From NCBI GenBank assembly GCA_029879905.1, contig JAOUPN010000006.1, forward strand, positions 1-38,378: a stretch of 38,378 bases of DNA. Reading direction: 5' to 3'. Within the stretch, counting starts at the first letter, position 1, and every line of letters begins with the position of its first letter. Origin of the DNA: Nitrospira sp. (GTDB lineage: Bacteria; Nitrospirota; Nitrospiria; Nitrospirales; Nitrospiraceae). The notes beneath the pieces are model-generated. The model was given only the letters and a program-made list of their open reading frames with translations. It did not search any database and was not told the DNA's origin. The position numbers were made by a program, and so were the translations under genes. Positions 26,577 to 36,026 of this stretch are shown in pieces.

Positions 26577-28475
26577 TCACAGCAAGAGGAGCATGGTCAC
26601 CATGACGACGATGCCGGCCGCCATGGCCAAGGCATAATGTTGGGTTTGGCCGCTCTGGATGAGGCGGAGGAGCCATCCGCCCTGGCCCACGGCTTTCGCA
26701 ATGCCGTTGACGGCTCCGTCAATGATTGCGACATCGACCCGCTTCCATAATTCCGAGGCCGCTGTAAACGACGATCGTACGAACAAGCGATCGTAGGCTT
26801 CGTCCACATACCATTTGTTCAACGAGCCTTGGTACAGGCTCTTCCACTGTGTCGCACAGTGATCGGGCAGGTGTGGATTGAGCACATAGACATAATAGGC
26901 TGCGGCGATGCCCGCCAGCCCCATCACTGTCGCCGTGATCATGATACCGAGCCCTGCCGCACCGTGTTCTCCTCCATGGCCTCCGTCGGCGGCAAACACC
27001 GGCTCCAAGAACGACGGAATGCCGAAGTACCCGGCCAAGATACTGAATGCCGAGAGAATAATCAGCGGGACTGTGATCGTGTATCCCGGTTCATGAATGT
27101 GATCCGCGTGGTGTGAGTCGTCATGCGGAGTGCCCCAGAAGACCACAAAGACCAGCCGGAAACTGTAGAACGCCGTCATAAGCGCCGTGATGAGTCCCAG
27201 GATCGTCAATATTTGCCCGAGTGGTCCGGCCGACCAGGCGGAGATCAGCAAGTCATCTTTACTGAAGAACCCTGCGGTCATCGGGAACCCGGCCAATGCC
27301 AGTGAGCCGATGAGGAATGTCCAATAGGTAATCGGCAGCTTGTCCTTCAACCCGCCCATGTGTCGCATGTCTTGCTCATGGTGCAGCGCGATGATGACGG
27401 AGCCGCACCCCAGAAACAGCAAGGCTTTAAAGGCTCCGTGCGTGAGCAAATGGTACATGCCGGAGGCATAGGCGCCGAGTCCGCAGGCCATGACCATATA
27501 CCCCAATTGGCTGACCGTCGAGTAGGCCACCACGCGTTTGATATCCGTTTGCGTCAAGGCGATGGTCGCGCCGAAGACCATCGTCACGGCTCCGACCACG
27601 GCCACCACATCCATCGCGGCGGGGGAGAGATTGTAGAGCGGCGACAGCCGGGCTACCATAAAGACGCCGGCAGTGACCATCGTGGCGGCATGGATCAGAG
27701 CCGAAATGGGAGTCGGGCCTTCCATCGCATCCGGCAACCAAACGTGCAGCGGGACTTGCGCCGATTTGCCGATCGCTCCGGTAAAGAGCAGCAGGCAGAT
27801 GAGCGTAAAGAGCGACACCTCCCAGATCCCTCCGAAGGGAGCCAGCAGATTGAGTGTTTCACCGAGGTGCTCTTGTGCGGCGGCGAATACTTCGTGATAG
27901 TTCAGCGAACCGAAGCTGACCCAGACCAGCAACAAGCCAAGGATGAACCCGAAATCACCGACTCGATTGACGAGGAAGGCCTTGGTAGCGGCCGCACAGG
28001 CCGACGAGCGTTCATACCAATGTCCGATCAAGAGGTAGGAGCAGAGTCCGACCGCCTCCCAAAAGATGAAAAGTTGAAGAAGATTATCGGCCAATACCAA
28101 CATCAACATTGAGAAGGTAAACAGCGCGATGTAGCTGAAGAAGCGGGCATAGCCCGGTTCGCCGTGCATGTACCCGATGGTGTAGACATGGACGAGCGAG
28201 CTGACGATCGTCACCAGGAGAAGCATGACGGCGGTCAGCCGGTCGATATACAGACCGATATGCACGTCAAGGTTGCCGGATGTCATCCAGGTATACAGCG
28301 GAGTCGTCGTATGATGTCCTCCCGCCACCTCGATGAATGCCATGACGGATAAGAGGCACGATACGACGACGGCCGGCACAGCGATCAAATGTGCCTTGTC
28401 CTTGATCCAGCGGCCGCCGAGGCCGAGGATGAGGAAGGACAGCAGGGGCAAGAGTGGGATGAGTACGTACGGCAT
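26577..28475 (-). CDS. nuoL: NADH-quinone oxidoreductase subunit L
   Basis: 632 aa; 'DIKRVVAYSTVSQLGYMVMACGLGAYASGMYHLLTHGAFKALLFLGCGSVI'. Confidence 0.95.
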   Translation of the reverse strand: MPYVLIPLLPLLSFLILGLGGRWIKDKAHLIAVPAVVVSCLLSVMAFIEVAGGHHTTTPLYTWMTSGNLDVHIGLYIDRLTAVMLLLVTIVSSLVHVYTIGYMHGEPGYARFFSYIALFTFSMLMLVLADNLLQLFIFWEAVGLCSYLLIGHWYERSSACAAATKAFLVNRVGDFGFILGLLLVWVSFGSLNYHEVFAAAQEHLGETLNLLAPFGGIWEVSLFTLICLLLFTGAIGKSAQVPLHVWLPDAMEGPTPISALIHAATMVTAGVFMVARLSPLYNLSPAAMDVVAVVGAVTMVFGATIALTQTDIKRVVAYSTVSQLGYMVMACGLGAYASGMYHLLTHGAFKALLFLGCGSVIIALHHEQDMRHMGGLKDKLPITYWTFLIGSLALAGFPMTAGFFSKDDLLISAWSAGPLGQILTILGLITALMTAFYSFRLVFVVFWGTPHDDSHHADHIHEPGYTITVPLIILSAFSILAGYFGIPSFLEPVFAADGGHGGEHGAAGLGIMITATVMGLAGIAAAYYVYVLNPHLPDHCATQWKSLYQGSLNKWYVDEAYDRLFVRSSFTAASELWKRVDVAIIDGAVNGIAKAVGQGGWLLRLIQSGQTQHYALAMAAGIVVMVTMLLLL

Positions 28476-28584
28476 GATTTCGGCTTACATGTTCACTGGT
28501 ACATGTCGAATGTTACATGAAGGTCTCGAACCACGTTCCCATCAGTGATCAGTGAACATTCAACTGCGAGCATTGTGCTTCGAG

Positions 28585-28890
28585 CTACCATTTCAACAGG
28601 TTGAACTCCTCGATATTGATCGTGTCTCTTGATCGGTGCAGGGCGATGATAATCGCCAGCCCGACGGCAACTTCGGCGGCCGCGACGGTCAGGGCGAAAA
28701 AGACAAACACTTGCCCTCCCAAGTCTTGCAGATATTCGGAAAACGCGACGAAGTTAATGTTGGTCGCATTCAGCATCAGCTCGACCGACAGCAGAATGGC
28801 GATGATGTTGCGGCGGATCAGTACGCCCACGACACCGGTCAAAAACACGATGGCGCTCAGGATTAAGTAATAGGAGATAGGGACCGTCAT
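28585..28890 (-). CDS. nuoK: NADH-quinone oxidoreductase subunit K
   Basis: '[51 protein letters not shown]'; start refined to 28890. Confidence 0.95.
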   Translation of the reverse strand: MTVPISYYLILSAIVFLTGVVGVLIRRNIIAILLSVELMLNATNINFVAFSEYLQDLGGQVFVFFALTVAAAEVAVGLAIIIALHRSRDTINIEEFNLLKW

Positions 28891-28967
28891 CGTTGCCTCG
28901 TGACGTGTGACGAGTGATGAGTGACGAGCGTGCGCTGAAGAGATGTTATGATTGCGTCCTTCACTGA

Positions 28968-29477
28968 TCACCCTTCACTGTTCACCGGATCTTTTTTTGC
29001 CAGGATAATGGCGCCGATCATTGCGACCAAAAGAATCAACGAGGCGACCTCGAAGGGAAACAGATACGTCGAAAAGAGCGTCGTGCCGATCGCCATGGTA
29101 TTGTCCGCTGTTTTTACGGCTTCGACAGGCAGCCCGTTCGACTGGGCTACTCTGCCGCTGGCCAGAAGGACAAGGAGTTCCAACAGCAACGGGGCACAGA
29201 CGAATGTCGCGATTCGCCATTGGCCGTGATACCGATCGTCCTGTTTGATGTTCAGCAGCATCACGACGAAGAGGTAGAGGACCAAAATGGCTCCGGCATA
29301 GACAATAATTTGGACGGCGGCAAGAAATTCCGCATGAAGTGTGACGTAGAGCCCCGCCACATGGAAAAACATGATCAAGAGGGATAAGGCGCTATAGACG
29401 GGGTTTCTCAGCGCCACCACCAGGACGGAAGTGCTCGCGATCACCACGGCAAAATATCCGAAAAACACCTGCGACAC
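28968..29477 (-). CDS. nuoJ: NADH-quinone oxidoreductase subunit J
   Basis: '[52 protein letters not shown]'. Confidence 0.95.
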   Translation of the reverse strand: MSQVFFGYFAVVIASTSVLVVALRNPVYSALSLLIMFFHVAGLYVTLHAEFLAAVQIIVYAGAILVLYLFVVMLLNIKQDDRYHGQWRIATFVCAPLLLELLVLLASGRVAQSNGLPVEAVKTADNTMAIGTTLFSTYLFPFEVASLILLVAMIGAIILAKKDPVNSEG

Positions 29478-29577
29478 GAGTGCGGTCTCCTCTTATATCT
29501 TCGGCAGAGGCCGACGCCGGCCGGCTTGCCGTTTAGGCCTCCCTCTCGATGTGTCCTGAGCGAGAGGGGGGCGCCGG

Positions 29578-30120
29578 TCAATTCGGCTTTTGCGGCACGT
29601 GCTTAAATGCCACGTTGAAAAATGCCGTATTCTGGTGCTGGAGTTCCAAACGCTTTTCGCGGATGGGAAAGGACCGGTCGCCGATCGCCAGCAGTTGCTG
29701 TTTGTTCAAGTGAAGCTGTCGTTTGTCGTACACCGCCCATTCAAATTCTCGGGTCATACCCAATGCGTCGACGGGACAGGCGTCCACACACATTCCGCAG
29801 AACAGGCAGCGGGTCATGTCCATGTAATATTCTTTGGAGTAACGTTTGGTCGGCTCGCCCGGCACTTCGGCGCTGACCACGCGGATGACGCGCGAGGGAC
29901 AGGCGGCTTCGCAGAGGTCGCAGCCGACGCATTTTTCCGTGCCGTCGTCGTAGCGCAGCAGCGCGAGCATACCGCGATAGTTGTCCGGCAGCGTACGCTT
30001 TTCATGCGGATACTGGAGCGTCACCGGCTTGTAATTGAGCAAGTGCCCAAGCGTCGCCTTCATCCCCACAAGGATTTCATAGAGCGTGATGGTTTTGAAC
30101 CACTCAGTGAACGATTGCAT
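29578..30120 (-). CDS. nuoI: NADH-quinone oxidoreductase subunit I (2x[4Fe-4S])
   Basis: 'CVGCDLCEAACP' and 'CLFCGMCVDACP'; start MQSFTEWFKT at 30120, after the nuoH stop at 30129. Confidence 0.95.
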   Translation of the reverse strand: MQSFTEWFKTITLYEILVGMKATLGHLLNYKPVTLQYPHEKRTLPDNYRGMLALLRYDDGTEKCVGCDLCEAACPSRVIRVVSAEVPGEPTKRYSKEYYMDMTRCLFCGMCVDACPVDALGMTREFEWAVYDKRQLHLNKQQLLAIGDRSFPIREKRLELQHQNTAFFNVAFKHVPQKPN

Positions 30121-30128
30121 ATCTGCGC

Positions 30129-31202
30129 TCAACCATTGGGAAAGAGGTACACCGCGATCGAGGTGATCACGATGTTCGCCAGGGCGATGGGTAACATCAC
30201 CTTCCATCCGAACCGCATCAACTGGTCATAGCGAAGACGCGGAAGTGTGGCCCGCAGCCAGAAAAAGAGAAACAGGAACGAGTAGGTCTTGAACGCAAAC
30301 CACATGGTGTTTTCAATCCAGGCCAAGGACGGCAGGCCCATGAACTCGAGAATCGTGCCTGGGTATGGTGCGTTCCAGCCTCCGAGAAACATTGCCGATG
30401 CCACACACGATACCAGCACCATATTGGCGTATTCGGCGAGGAAGAAAAACGCAAACCGCAAGCCGCTGTACTCCGTAAAGAATCCGGCGACGAGCTCGCT
30501 TTCCGCTTCCGGCAAGTCAAACGGGACACGGTTGGTTTCCGCCACTGCTGAAATCACATAGACGACGAGGGCGAAAATCTGGGGAGCCGGGAACGAAAAG
30601 GCATACCAATTCCAAAACCACCCTGACTGGGCGTTGGTAATTTGAACCAGGCTCAGGGAGCCGCCCAGGATCAATACTCCGACAATGGCCAGTCCGATAT
30701 TCAACTCGTAACTGATGATTTGCGCGGCGGATCGCAGCCCTCCCAGCAGAGAGTATTTGCTGTTGGAGGCCCATCCACCGAGAATAATGCCGTATGCGCC
30801 GATGGAGGCAAACGCCAAAATATACAGGATGCCGATATTGATATCGCTGATGACGAACGGTTTCAGGGTGACGCCGTCGAAATCGAAGGTCAGGTCGGGT
30901 CCCCACGGAATGACGGCAAACCCGATGAACGCAGGAATCAGCGCCAGTAACGGTGCCGCCGTAAAGAGAAACTTGTTGGCACCGGCCGGAACGATGTCCT
31001 CCTTGAAGAACAACTTGAGCGCGTCGGCAAGCGGTTGGAGTGTGCCATAGGGACCGACTTCCATCGGCCCCATGCGGTCTTGCATCCAACCCAATACCTT
31101 CCGTTCGGCAAGCGTGAGGAGGAGTACCGTCACGATGACGATACCCACGATCACACCGATTTGGATGAAAGTGAGTGTGAGGCGGAACCCGATTTCAGTC
31201 AC
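30129..31202 (-). CDS. nuoH: NADH-quinone oxidoreductase subunit H
   Basis: 'ERKVLGWMQDRMGPMEVGPYGTLQPLADALKLFFKED', 'ETNRVPFDLPEAESELVAGFFTEYSG'. Confidence 0.96.
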   Translation of the reverse strand: MTEIGFRLTLTFIQIGVIVGIVIVTVLLLTLAERKVLGWMQDRMGPMEVGPYGTLQPLADALKLFFKEDIVPAGANKFLFTAAPLLALIPAFIGFAVIPWGPDLTFDFDGVTLKPFVISDINIGILYILAFASIGAYGIILGGWASNSKYSLLGGLRSAAQIISYELNIGLAIVGVLILGGSLSLVQITNAQSGWFWNWYAFSFPAPQIFALVVYVISAVAETNRVPFDLPEAESELVAGFFTEYSGLRFAFFFLAEYANMVLVSCVASAMFLGGWNAPYPGTILEFMGLPSLAWIENTMWFAFKTYSFLFLFFWLRATLPRLRYDQLMRFGWKVMLPIALANIVITSIAVYLFPNG

Positions 31203-31244
31203 GATACAACTCCTGGATAACGGTGTACGTCGATAGTGTGCTCT

Positions 31245-33914
31245 TTATGCCACCTTCATCACCGATACGGACGTCGTCCGTATGGATGGCGTGTGGGTGA
31301 CAGGATCGATGACGCAATCAAACAAACGCATGGCTGATTGTCCGAAGTGATCGGGGAACCACGCCCATCCTTGGGGAATTCGGCCTAAGATTTTCACCGT
31401 CGTGGTGATCTCCCCGCGCGAGTTGGACAGGCGCACATGATCTCCGTCTTTCAGCATGAACCGAGCGGCATCGCTCGGGTTGATTCTCAATATGCCGGTT
31501 CCTTCCACCTGCATCAGGCCCTTCGCCCGAGTGGAGAGTTTCCCGGAATGGAACAGGCTCTGCACCAATTCTACTTGCACGGTCCCGTCAGGTCGGCTTT
31601 CCTGAACATCGAGTGTATACCGGTTGCCGAGGTCGTGCGCGTAGTCTCCGGCCAGGTAGCGGTCGACGACCGCGCGGTCGACTGGTGGAGGCATCGGTGC
31701 CGGACCGAATGCGCCATAACCTGGAACCAGACTTCTGATTTCCTTGAGGATGTCCCGGCTGTCGGCATAGTCCATCGGTGTTCCCATGAGGAAGGACAAG
31801 GCAGCGAAAATTTCCCAGTCCGTACGGCTTTCTCCTACCGGTTCAACGACCGGTCGAACGGCCTGGACATGTCCTTCTGTGTTGGTAAATGATCCGGCCT
31901 TTTCCATTGAAGACGCCGCAGGGAACACGACATGGGCAAGAGAGGCGGTTTCCGTCAAAAACAGTTCCTGACATACCAAGAGATCGAGTCGTTGCAATGA
32001 TTCTTTCGTACGGACGTGCGCGGGAAGACTCCCCACGGGATTTTCGCCGACGACGAAGAGCGCTTTGAGAATCCCGGCTCCCGCCCGGTCCAGCATTTCA
32101 ATCAGAGAAGCGCCGCCGTGGGGGGGCGGCTCATTTCCCCAGACGGACGAGATCCGATCCCGTTCCGTACGGTCTGCGATATCGTATGTGCCCGGCAAGA
32201 ATTCCGCCACCGCGCCCATTTCGACCGCACCCTGGTCGTTATTTTCCTCGGCGAGCGGCGCGAATCCGCTGCCGGGTTGATCGAGTTTCCCGATGAGCAG
32301 AAGCAAATCGAGCAGGTTGAGCGAGCCACTGTAGCCTCCCACACTTCGTAACAGGCCCTGTCCCGTCAGTACGACTACGCGTCGACCGTTCGCCAATACC
32401 TTGGCTGCCTCGGTGAACGCGGCGGTGTCGTGGCCGGTGGCTTTCTGAAAATCTTGCCAGGAGATTCGCTGCAACGCCTCTGTGACGGCCTGTACATAGG
32501 CCGGTTGTTGCCGCATCAGATCCGGCTGTACCAGCTGTTCGTCGACCAAGGCCTTCAAGAGACCGAGTACGGCCGTTCGCATCAACCGATTCGGTACACA
32601 GAAGTGATGAAGCGACAGATTGGCAATGTTGCTGGTGTGCTCGATGGAGGGTTCCAACGATTCAATGGTAATCAGGGACGCCTGCCGTTTCTTCACCGCT
32701 TCTTTGACTTTGAGGCCGGTGATGGGGCTGGTTTCCGTGATGTTCGTTCCGACCAACAACAGGACGTCCGCCGCAACGATATCGTCATAACTGACCGTCC
32801 AGCGGTGGGTGCCTTGGACTCGCTTCATGGCCTGCACACCGTTGATGTGGCCGTAGCGCGCACTGCTGTCGATGTCGTTGGTGCCGATGGTCAAGCGCAT
32901 GAACTTTTGAAAGAGATACAGTTCCTCATTGGTACATCGACCGGAAATCAACCCGCCGAAGCTTTGTCCGCCGTGGGCGGCCTTGATTGTCCCGGCTTGC
33001 TCCGCCACAAATTCCAGAGCTTCTTCCCATGTGGCTTGCACGAGCGTACCGTTACGGCGAATAAGCGGGTGGGTGAGCCGCTCGGGATGGTCGGCCGCAT
33101 GAAATCCGAAAAACCCCCGGGCGCAGAGATCGCCGTTGTTGCGTCCCGCTCCATGCGATGAATTCACTTCGATGAGCTCCTGGCCTTTCGTTTGGACGGT
33201 GATTTGGCAACCGTCTCCGCAGTACCCGCAGATCGTGTCGACTCGCTTGAGCATCCAGGGGCGGTATTGGTACATCGAAAGTCGACTGGTAATGGCGCCG
33301 ACCGGGCAAATCTGGACACAGCCGCCGCAAAACTCGCAATCGAGGGGAAGTGCTCCGAAGTGCTTGATCTCGGTCATGGTGCCGCGGCCCGTCGGGGCCA
33401 AGGCTTTGACGTCCATCACCTCATCGCAGTAACGAACGCATCGCAGGCATTGTACGCACCGATTCATCTGTGTCTCGATGAGCGGACTGAAATACTCCTT
33501 TTGGAAAATGCGCTTGGTTTCCGCAAATCGACTGGTTGTCGGTGTGTATTGATGGGAAAAGTCCTGGAGGTCGCACTTTCCTCCCTGGTCGCAGACCGGG
33601 CAATCGAGCGGATGGTTGGCCAAAATAAATTCGAGGACCGATTTATGGGCGTCGTTGACGACGGTGGTGGCCGTCCGAACGTTCATCCCTTCTTCCGCCG
33701 GAGTGCTGCACGCCGTTTGGAGTTTCGGCATCTTTTCGACTTCCACCAGGCACATGCGGCAATTGGCGTCAGGCTTGAGCTTGGGGTGGTAACAGAAATG
33801 GGGAATCATGACGCCGACGCGACGCGCTGCCTCGATCACCAACGTCCCTTTCGGGACGTTGACGGTCATGCCGTCGATGGTCAATCGGACTGTCGGTGTC
33901 GTTGTGTCAGGCAT
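31245..33914 (-). CDS. nuoG: NADH-quinone oxidoreductase subunit G (molybdopterin-oxidoreductase-like)
   Basis: 'MPDTTTPTVRLTIDGMTVNVPKGTLVIEAARRVGVMIPHFCYHPKLKPDANCRMCLVEVEKMP', 'CPVCDQGGKCDLQDFSHQY', 'CGYCGDGCQITV'. Confidence 0.94.
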   Translation of the reverse strand: MPDTTTPTVRLTIDGMTVNVPKGTLVIEAARRVGVMIPHFCYHPKLKPDANCRMCLVEVEKMPKLQTACSTPAEEGMNVRTATTVVNDAHKSVLEFILANHPLDCPVCDQGGKCDLQDFSHQYTPTTSRFAETKRIFQKEYFSPLIETQMNRCVQCLRCVRYCDEVMDVKALAPTGRGTMTEIKHFGALPLDCEFCGGCVQICPVGAITSRLSMYQYRPWMLKRVDTICGYCGDGCQITVQTKGQELIEVNSSHGAGRNNGDLCARGFFGFHAADHPERLTHPLIRRNGTLVQATWEEALEFVAEQAGTIKAAHGGQSFGGLISGRCTNEELYLFQKFMRLTIGTNDIDSSARYGHINGVQAMKRVQGTHRWTVSYDDIVAADVLLLVGTNITETSPITGLKVKEAVKKRQASLITIESLEPSIEHTSNIANLSLHHFCVPNRLMRTAVLGLLKALVDEQLVQPDLMRQQPAYVQAVTEALQRISWQDFQKATGHDTAAFTEAAKVLANGRRVVVLTGQGLLRSVGGYSGSLNLLDLLLLIGKLDQPGSGFAPLAEENNDQGAVEMGAVAEFLPGTYDIADRTERDRISSVWGNEPPPHGGASLIEMLDRAGAGILKALFVVGENPVGSLPAHVRTKESLQRLDLLVCQELFLTETASLAHVVFPAASSMEKAGSFTNTEGHVQAVRPVVEPVGESRTDWEIFAALSFLMGTPMDYADSRDILKEIRSLVPGYGAFGPAPMPPPVDRAVVDRYLAGDYAHDLGNRYTLDVQESRPDGTVQVELVQSLFHSGKLSTRAKGLMQVEGTGILRINPSDAARFMLKDGDHVRLSNSRGEITTTVKILGRIPQGWAWFPDHFGQSAMRLFDCVIDPVTHTPSIRTTSVSVMKVA

Positions 33915-34002
33915 AATCTTTCGTTCTTCGTTTACTGTCAGGTCCACGGCCGCTCGTCATTGGCCGATGAGACATGAGAAGCAGTCCTTCTCTTGCCGAC
34001 GA

Positions 34003-35325
34003 CTAATGACTGGCGACCTCGCTGTTCGTTCCTGCTGCCTCGGGCATGATCAGGTTCGCCGCTTCCGCTTCGCGAATCAACGACACGTATTCATCCCGCC
34101 AATATTTCAAGGTGCCTTGGATCGGAGCGACTTCCGCGTCGCCGAAGGCGCAAACGGTCCGTCCGGCGATGTTTTTGCATAGATCCGACAAGGTTTCAAG
34201 GTCTTCCATCCGGCCTCGTTTTGCGACAATCCGGCGCATCACTTGGACGAGCCAAGAGCTGCCTTCCCGGCAGGGACTGCATTTCCCGCAAGACTCGTGA
34301 TAGAAAAATTCCATGAGCCGGAGCGCCGCCCACACCATGCTGGTGCCCTCTTCCATGACGGTCACGCCGCCGGATCCCAGCATTGATCCCGCCGCCGCGA
34401 CCGACTCAAAATCCAGCTTCACATCGAGATGTGCCGGAGTCAGAAAGGGCGCGGAAGCGCCGCCGGGAATGAAGGCCTTGATCGGCTTGTCCGAACGCAT
34501 GCCGCCCGCATGTTCATAGACCAGCTCGCGCACGGTGATACCCATGGGTACTTCATAGTTGCCCGGGCGTTTCACATGTCCGCTGACACAAAACACTCTG
34601 GTGCCCGTGCTTTTCGGCGGTGAGCCGATGGCGGCAAACCACTCGGGGCCGCGGCTGAGAATATGCGGGAGATTCGCCAGGGTTTCGACGTTGTTCACCA
34701 CCGTGGGTTTATTGTAGAGGCCGTGCGTGGCAGGGAACGGTGGTTTGACGCGCGGGAGACCGCGTTTGCCTTCCAGCGACTCCAATAGGGCCGTTTCTTC
34801 ACCGCAGATGTATGCGCCGGCGCCGCGATGTACCCAGACATCGATGTCGATGCCTGTGCCCAAAATGTTCTTGCCGATGTATCCCGCCGCCCGTGCTTCG
34901 TCGATCGCTCGCTCCAGAATCTGCGCACACAACACCAGTTCACCACGGATATAAATGTAGGCGGATTCCGCGCCGATCGCGTAACAGGCGAGCAAGATGC
35001 CCTCCAGCATCTGATGAGGGTCTCGCTCCATCAGTTGGCGATCTTTAAACGTGCCCGGTTCGCTTTCGTCGGCGTTGCAGCAGAGATAGCGGGGACCTTG
35101 GTAATCTTTGGGGAGAAAGCCCCATTTGACGCCGGTCGGGAACCCGGCACCGCCACGACCTCGCAGCCCGGATTTGCGGACGACGGCCGTGACATCCGCC
35201 GGGGGAACTTTGCCGAACGTCTTGCGGAGGGTCTGATACCCGCCGGTCTGCTCATAGTCGGCCAGCGATCCGGTGTATCCCGGCCGGGACATGTTTTTCA
35301 GTAAGACCAATTCGTGTTGCGGCAT
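34003..35325 (-). CDS. nuoF: NADH-quinone oxidoreductase subunit F (NADH/FMN binding)
   Basis: 'GLRGRGGAGFPTGVKWGF', 'CNADESEPGTFKDR', 'GAGAYICGEETALLESLEG', 'SCGKCSPCREG'; start refined to MPQHELV at 35325 because the upstream ORF part is repeat-encoded. Confidence 0.95.
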   Translation of the reverse strand: MPQHELVLLKNMSRPGYTGSLADYEQTGGYQTLRKTFGKVPPADVTAVVRKSGLRGRGGAGFPTGVKWGFLPKDYQGPRYLCCNADESEPGTFKDRQLMERDPHQMLEGILLACYAIGAESAYIYIRGELVLCAQILERAIDEARAAGYIGKNILGTGIDIDVWVHRGAGAYICGEETALLESLEGKRGLPRVKPPFPATHGLYNKPTVVNNVETLANLPHILSRGPEWFAAIGSPPKSTGTRVFCVSGHVKRPGNYEVPMGITVRELVYEHAGGMRSDKPIKAFIPGGASAPFLTPAHLDVKLDFESVAAAGSMLGSGGVTVMEEGTSMVWAALRLMEFFYHESCGKCSPCREGSSWLVQVMRRIVAKRGRMEDLETLSDLCKNIAGRTVCAFGDAEVAPIQGTLKYWRDEYVSLIREAEAANLIMPEAAGTNSEVASH

Positions 35326-35408
35326 CTCACTCCAATTCGTGAGGGTAAAGGGTAAGGGGTAAGGAGTTACTGAAAATGCTCCGTGCCCGATGGGATTCCC
35401 CTCACTCT

Positions 35409-35942
35409 TCACTCCTTACTGTTCACCACCGGCAAGGGCCACATAAACGGGCCGCTTTTTAATCGGCATGTGCCGGTTGTTTTCAGATCGGCCAAAATCC
35501 GATCCAGTTTTTCTTCGGTCAGCCGTTCATAATAATCGTCGTTGATCTGCATCATCGGAGCGGTGCCGCAGGAGGCCAAGCATTCCACGGCGCTGAGTGT
35601 GAAGAGGCCGTCGGCCGTCGTTTCACCGGGGCCGATGCCTAGCTTCGCCTTGATCCAACCGATGATCGTATCAGACCCCACCAACGCGCACATCAGCGAT
35701 TTACACACCTGAATGTGGAATTTCCCGACCGGCTTCAGGTTGAACATGGTGTAAAAGGTGATCGTCTCGTAGACTTGCGGCGGCGTCAGCTTGAGCAGGC
35801 CGGCGATCTCCGTCATCGCCTCTTCCGTCACGTATCCCTTGTCCCGCTGTGCGACATAGAGCAGGGGGATCAACGCCGAGCGCTTGACCGGATAACGATT
35901 CAGGATTTGCTCGACTTCGTCTTTGTATTTGTCTTTCAACAT
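35409..35942 (-). CDS. nuoE: NADH-quinone oxidoreductase subunit E
   Basis: 'CKSLMCALVGSD' and 'AVECLASCGTAPMMQINDDYYE' 2Fe-2S motifs. Confidence 0.94.
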   Translation of the reverse strand: MLKDKYKDEVEQILNRYPVKRSALIPLLYVAQRDKGYVTEEAMTEIAGLLKLTPPQVYETITFYTMFNLKPVGKFHIQVCKSLMCALVGSDTIIGWIKAKLGIGPGETTADGLFTLSAVECLASCGTAPMMQINDDYYERLTEEKLDRILADLKTTGTCRLKSGPFMWPLPVVNSKE

Positions 35943-36026
35943 TGGGTGTCAAATCCGCATGTATCAGCGTGTAGTTTTCAGTTTAGGCCTACACGCAAAA
36001 CGTACAATTCACAACGCCACACCGTC

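Noticed and set aside
23506-28475. Possible '2M'-type complex I with duplicated NuoM, as reported in some Nitrospira-like bacteria
   Set aside because: Only one each of NuoL, NuoM and NuoN is present in standard order; this is a conventional operon.
32430-33161. Long plus-strand ORFs antisense to nuo genes (e.g. 32430..33161, 33192..33977, 36276..37220, 27360..28112)
   Set aside because: They overlap well-supported nuo genes and show no recognisable domains.
31245-33914. NuoG as a stand-alone formate dehydrogenase or nitrite oxidoreductase alpha subunit
   Set aside because: N-terminal 2Fe-2S/4Fe-4S NuoG motifs and its position between nuoF and nuoH fit complex I.
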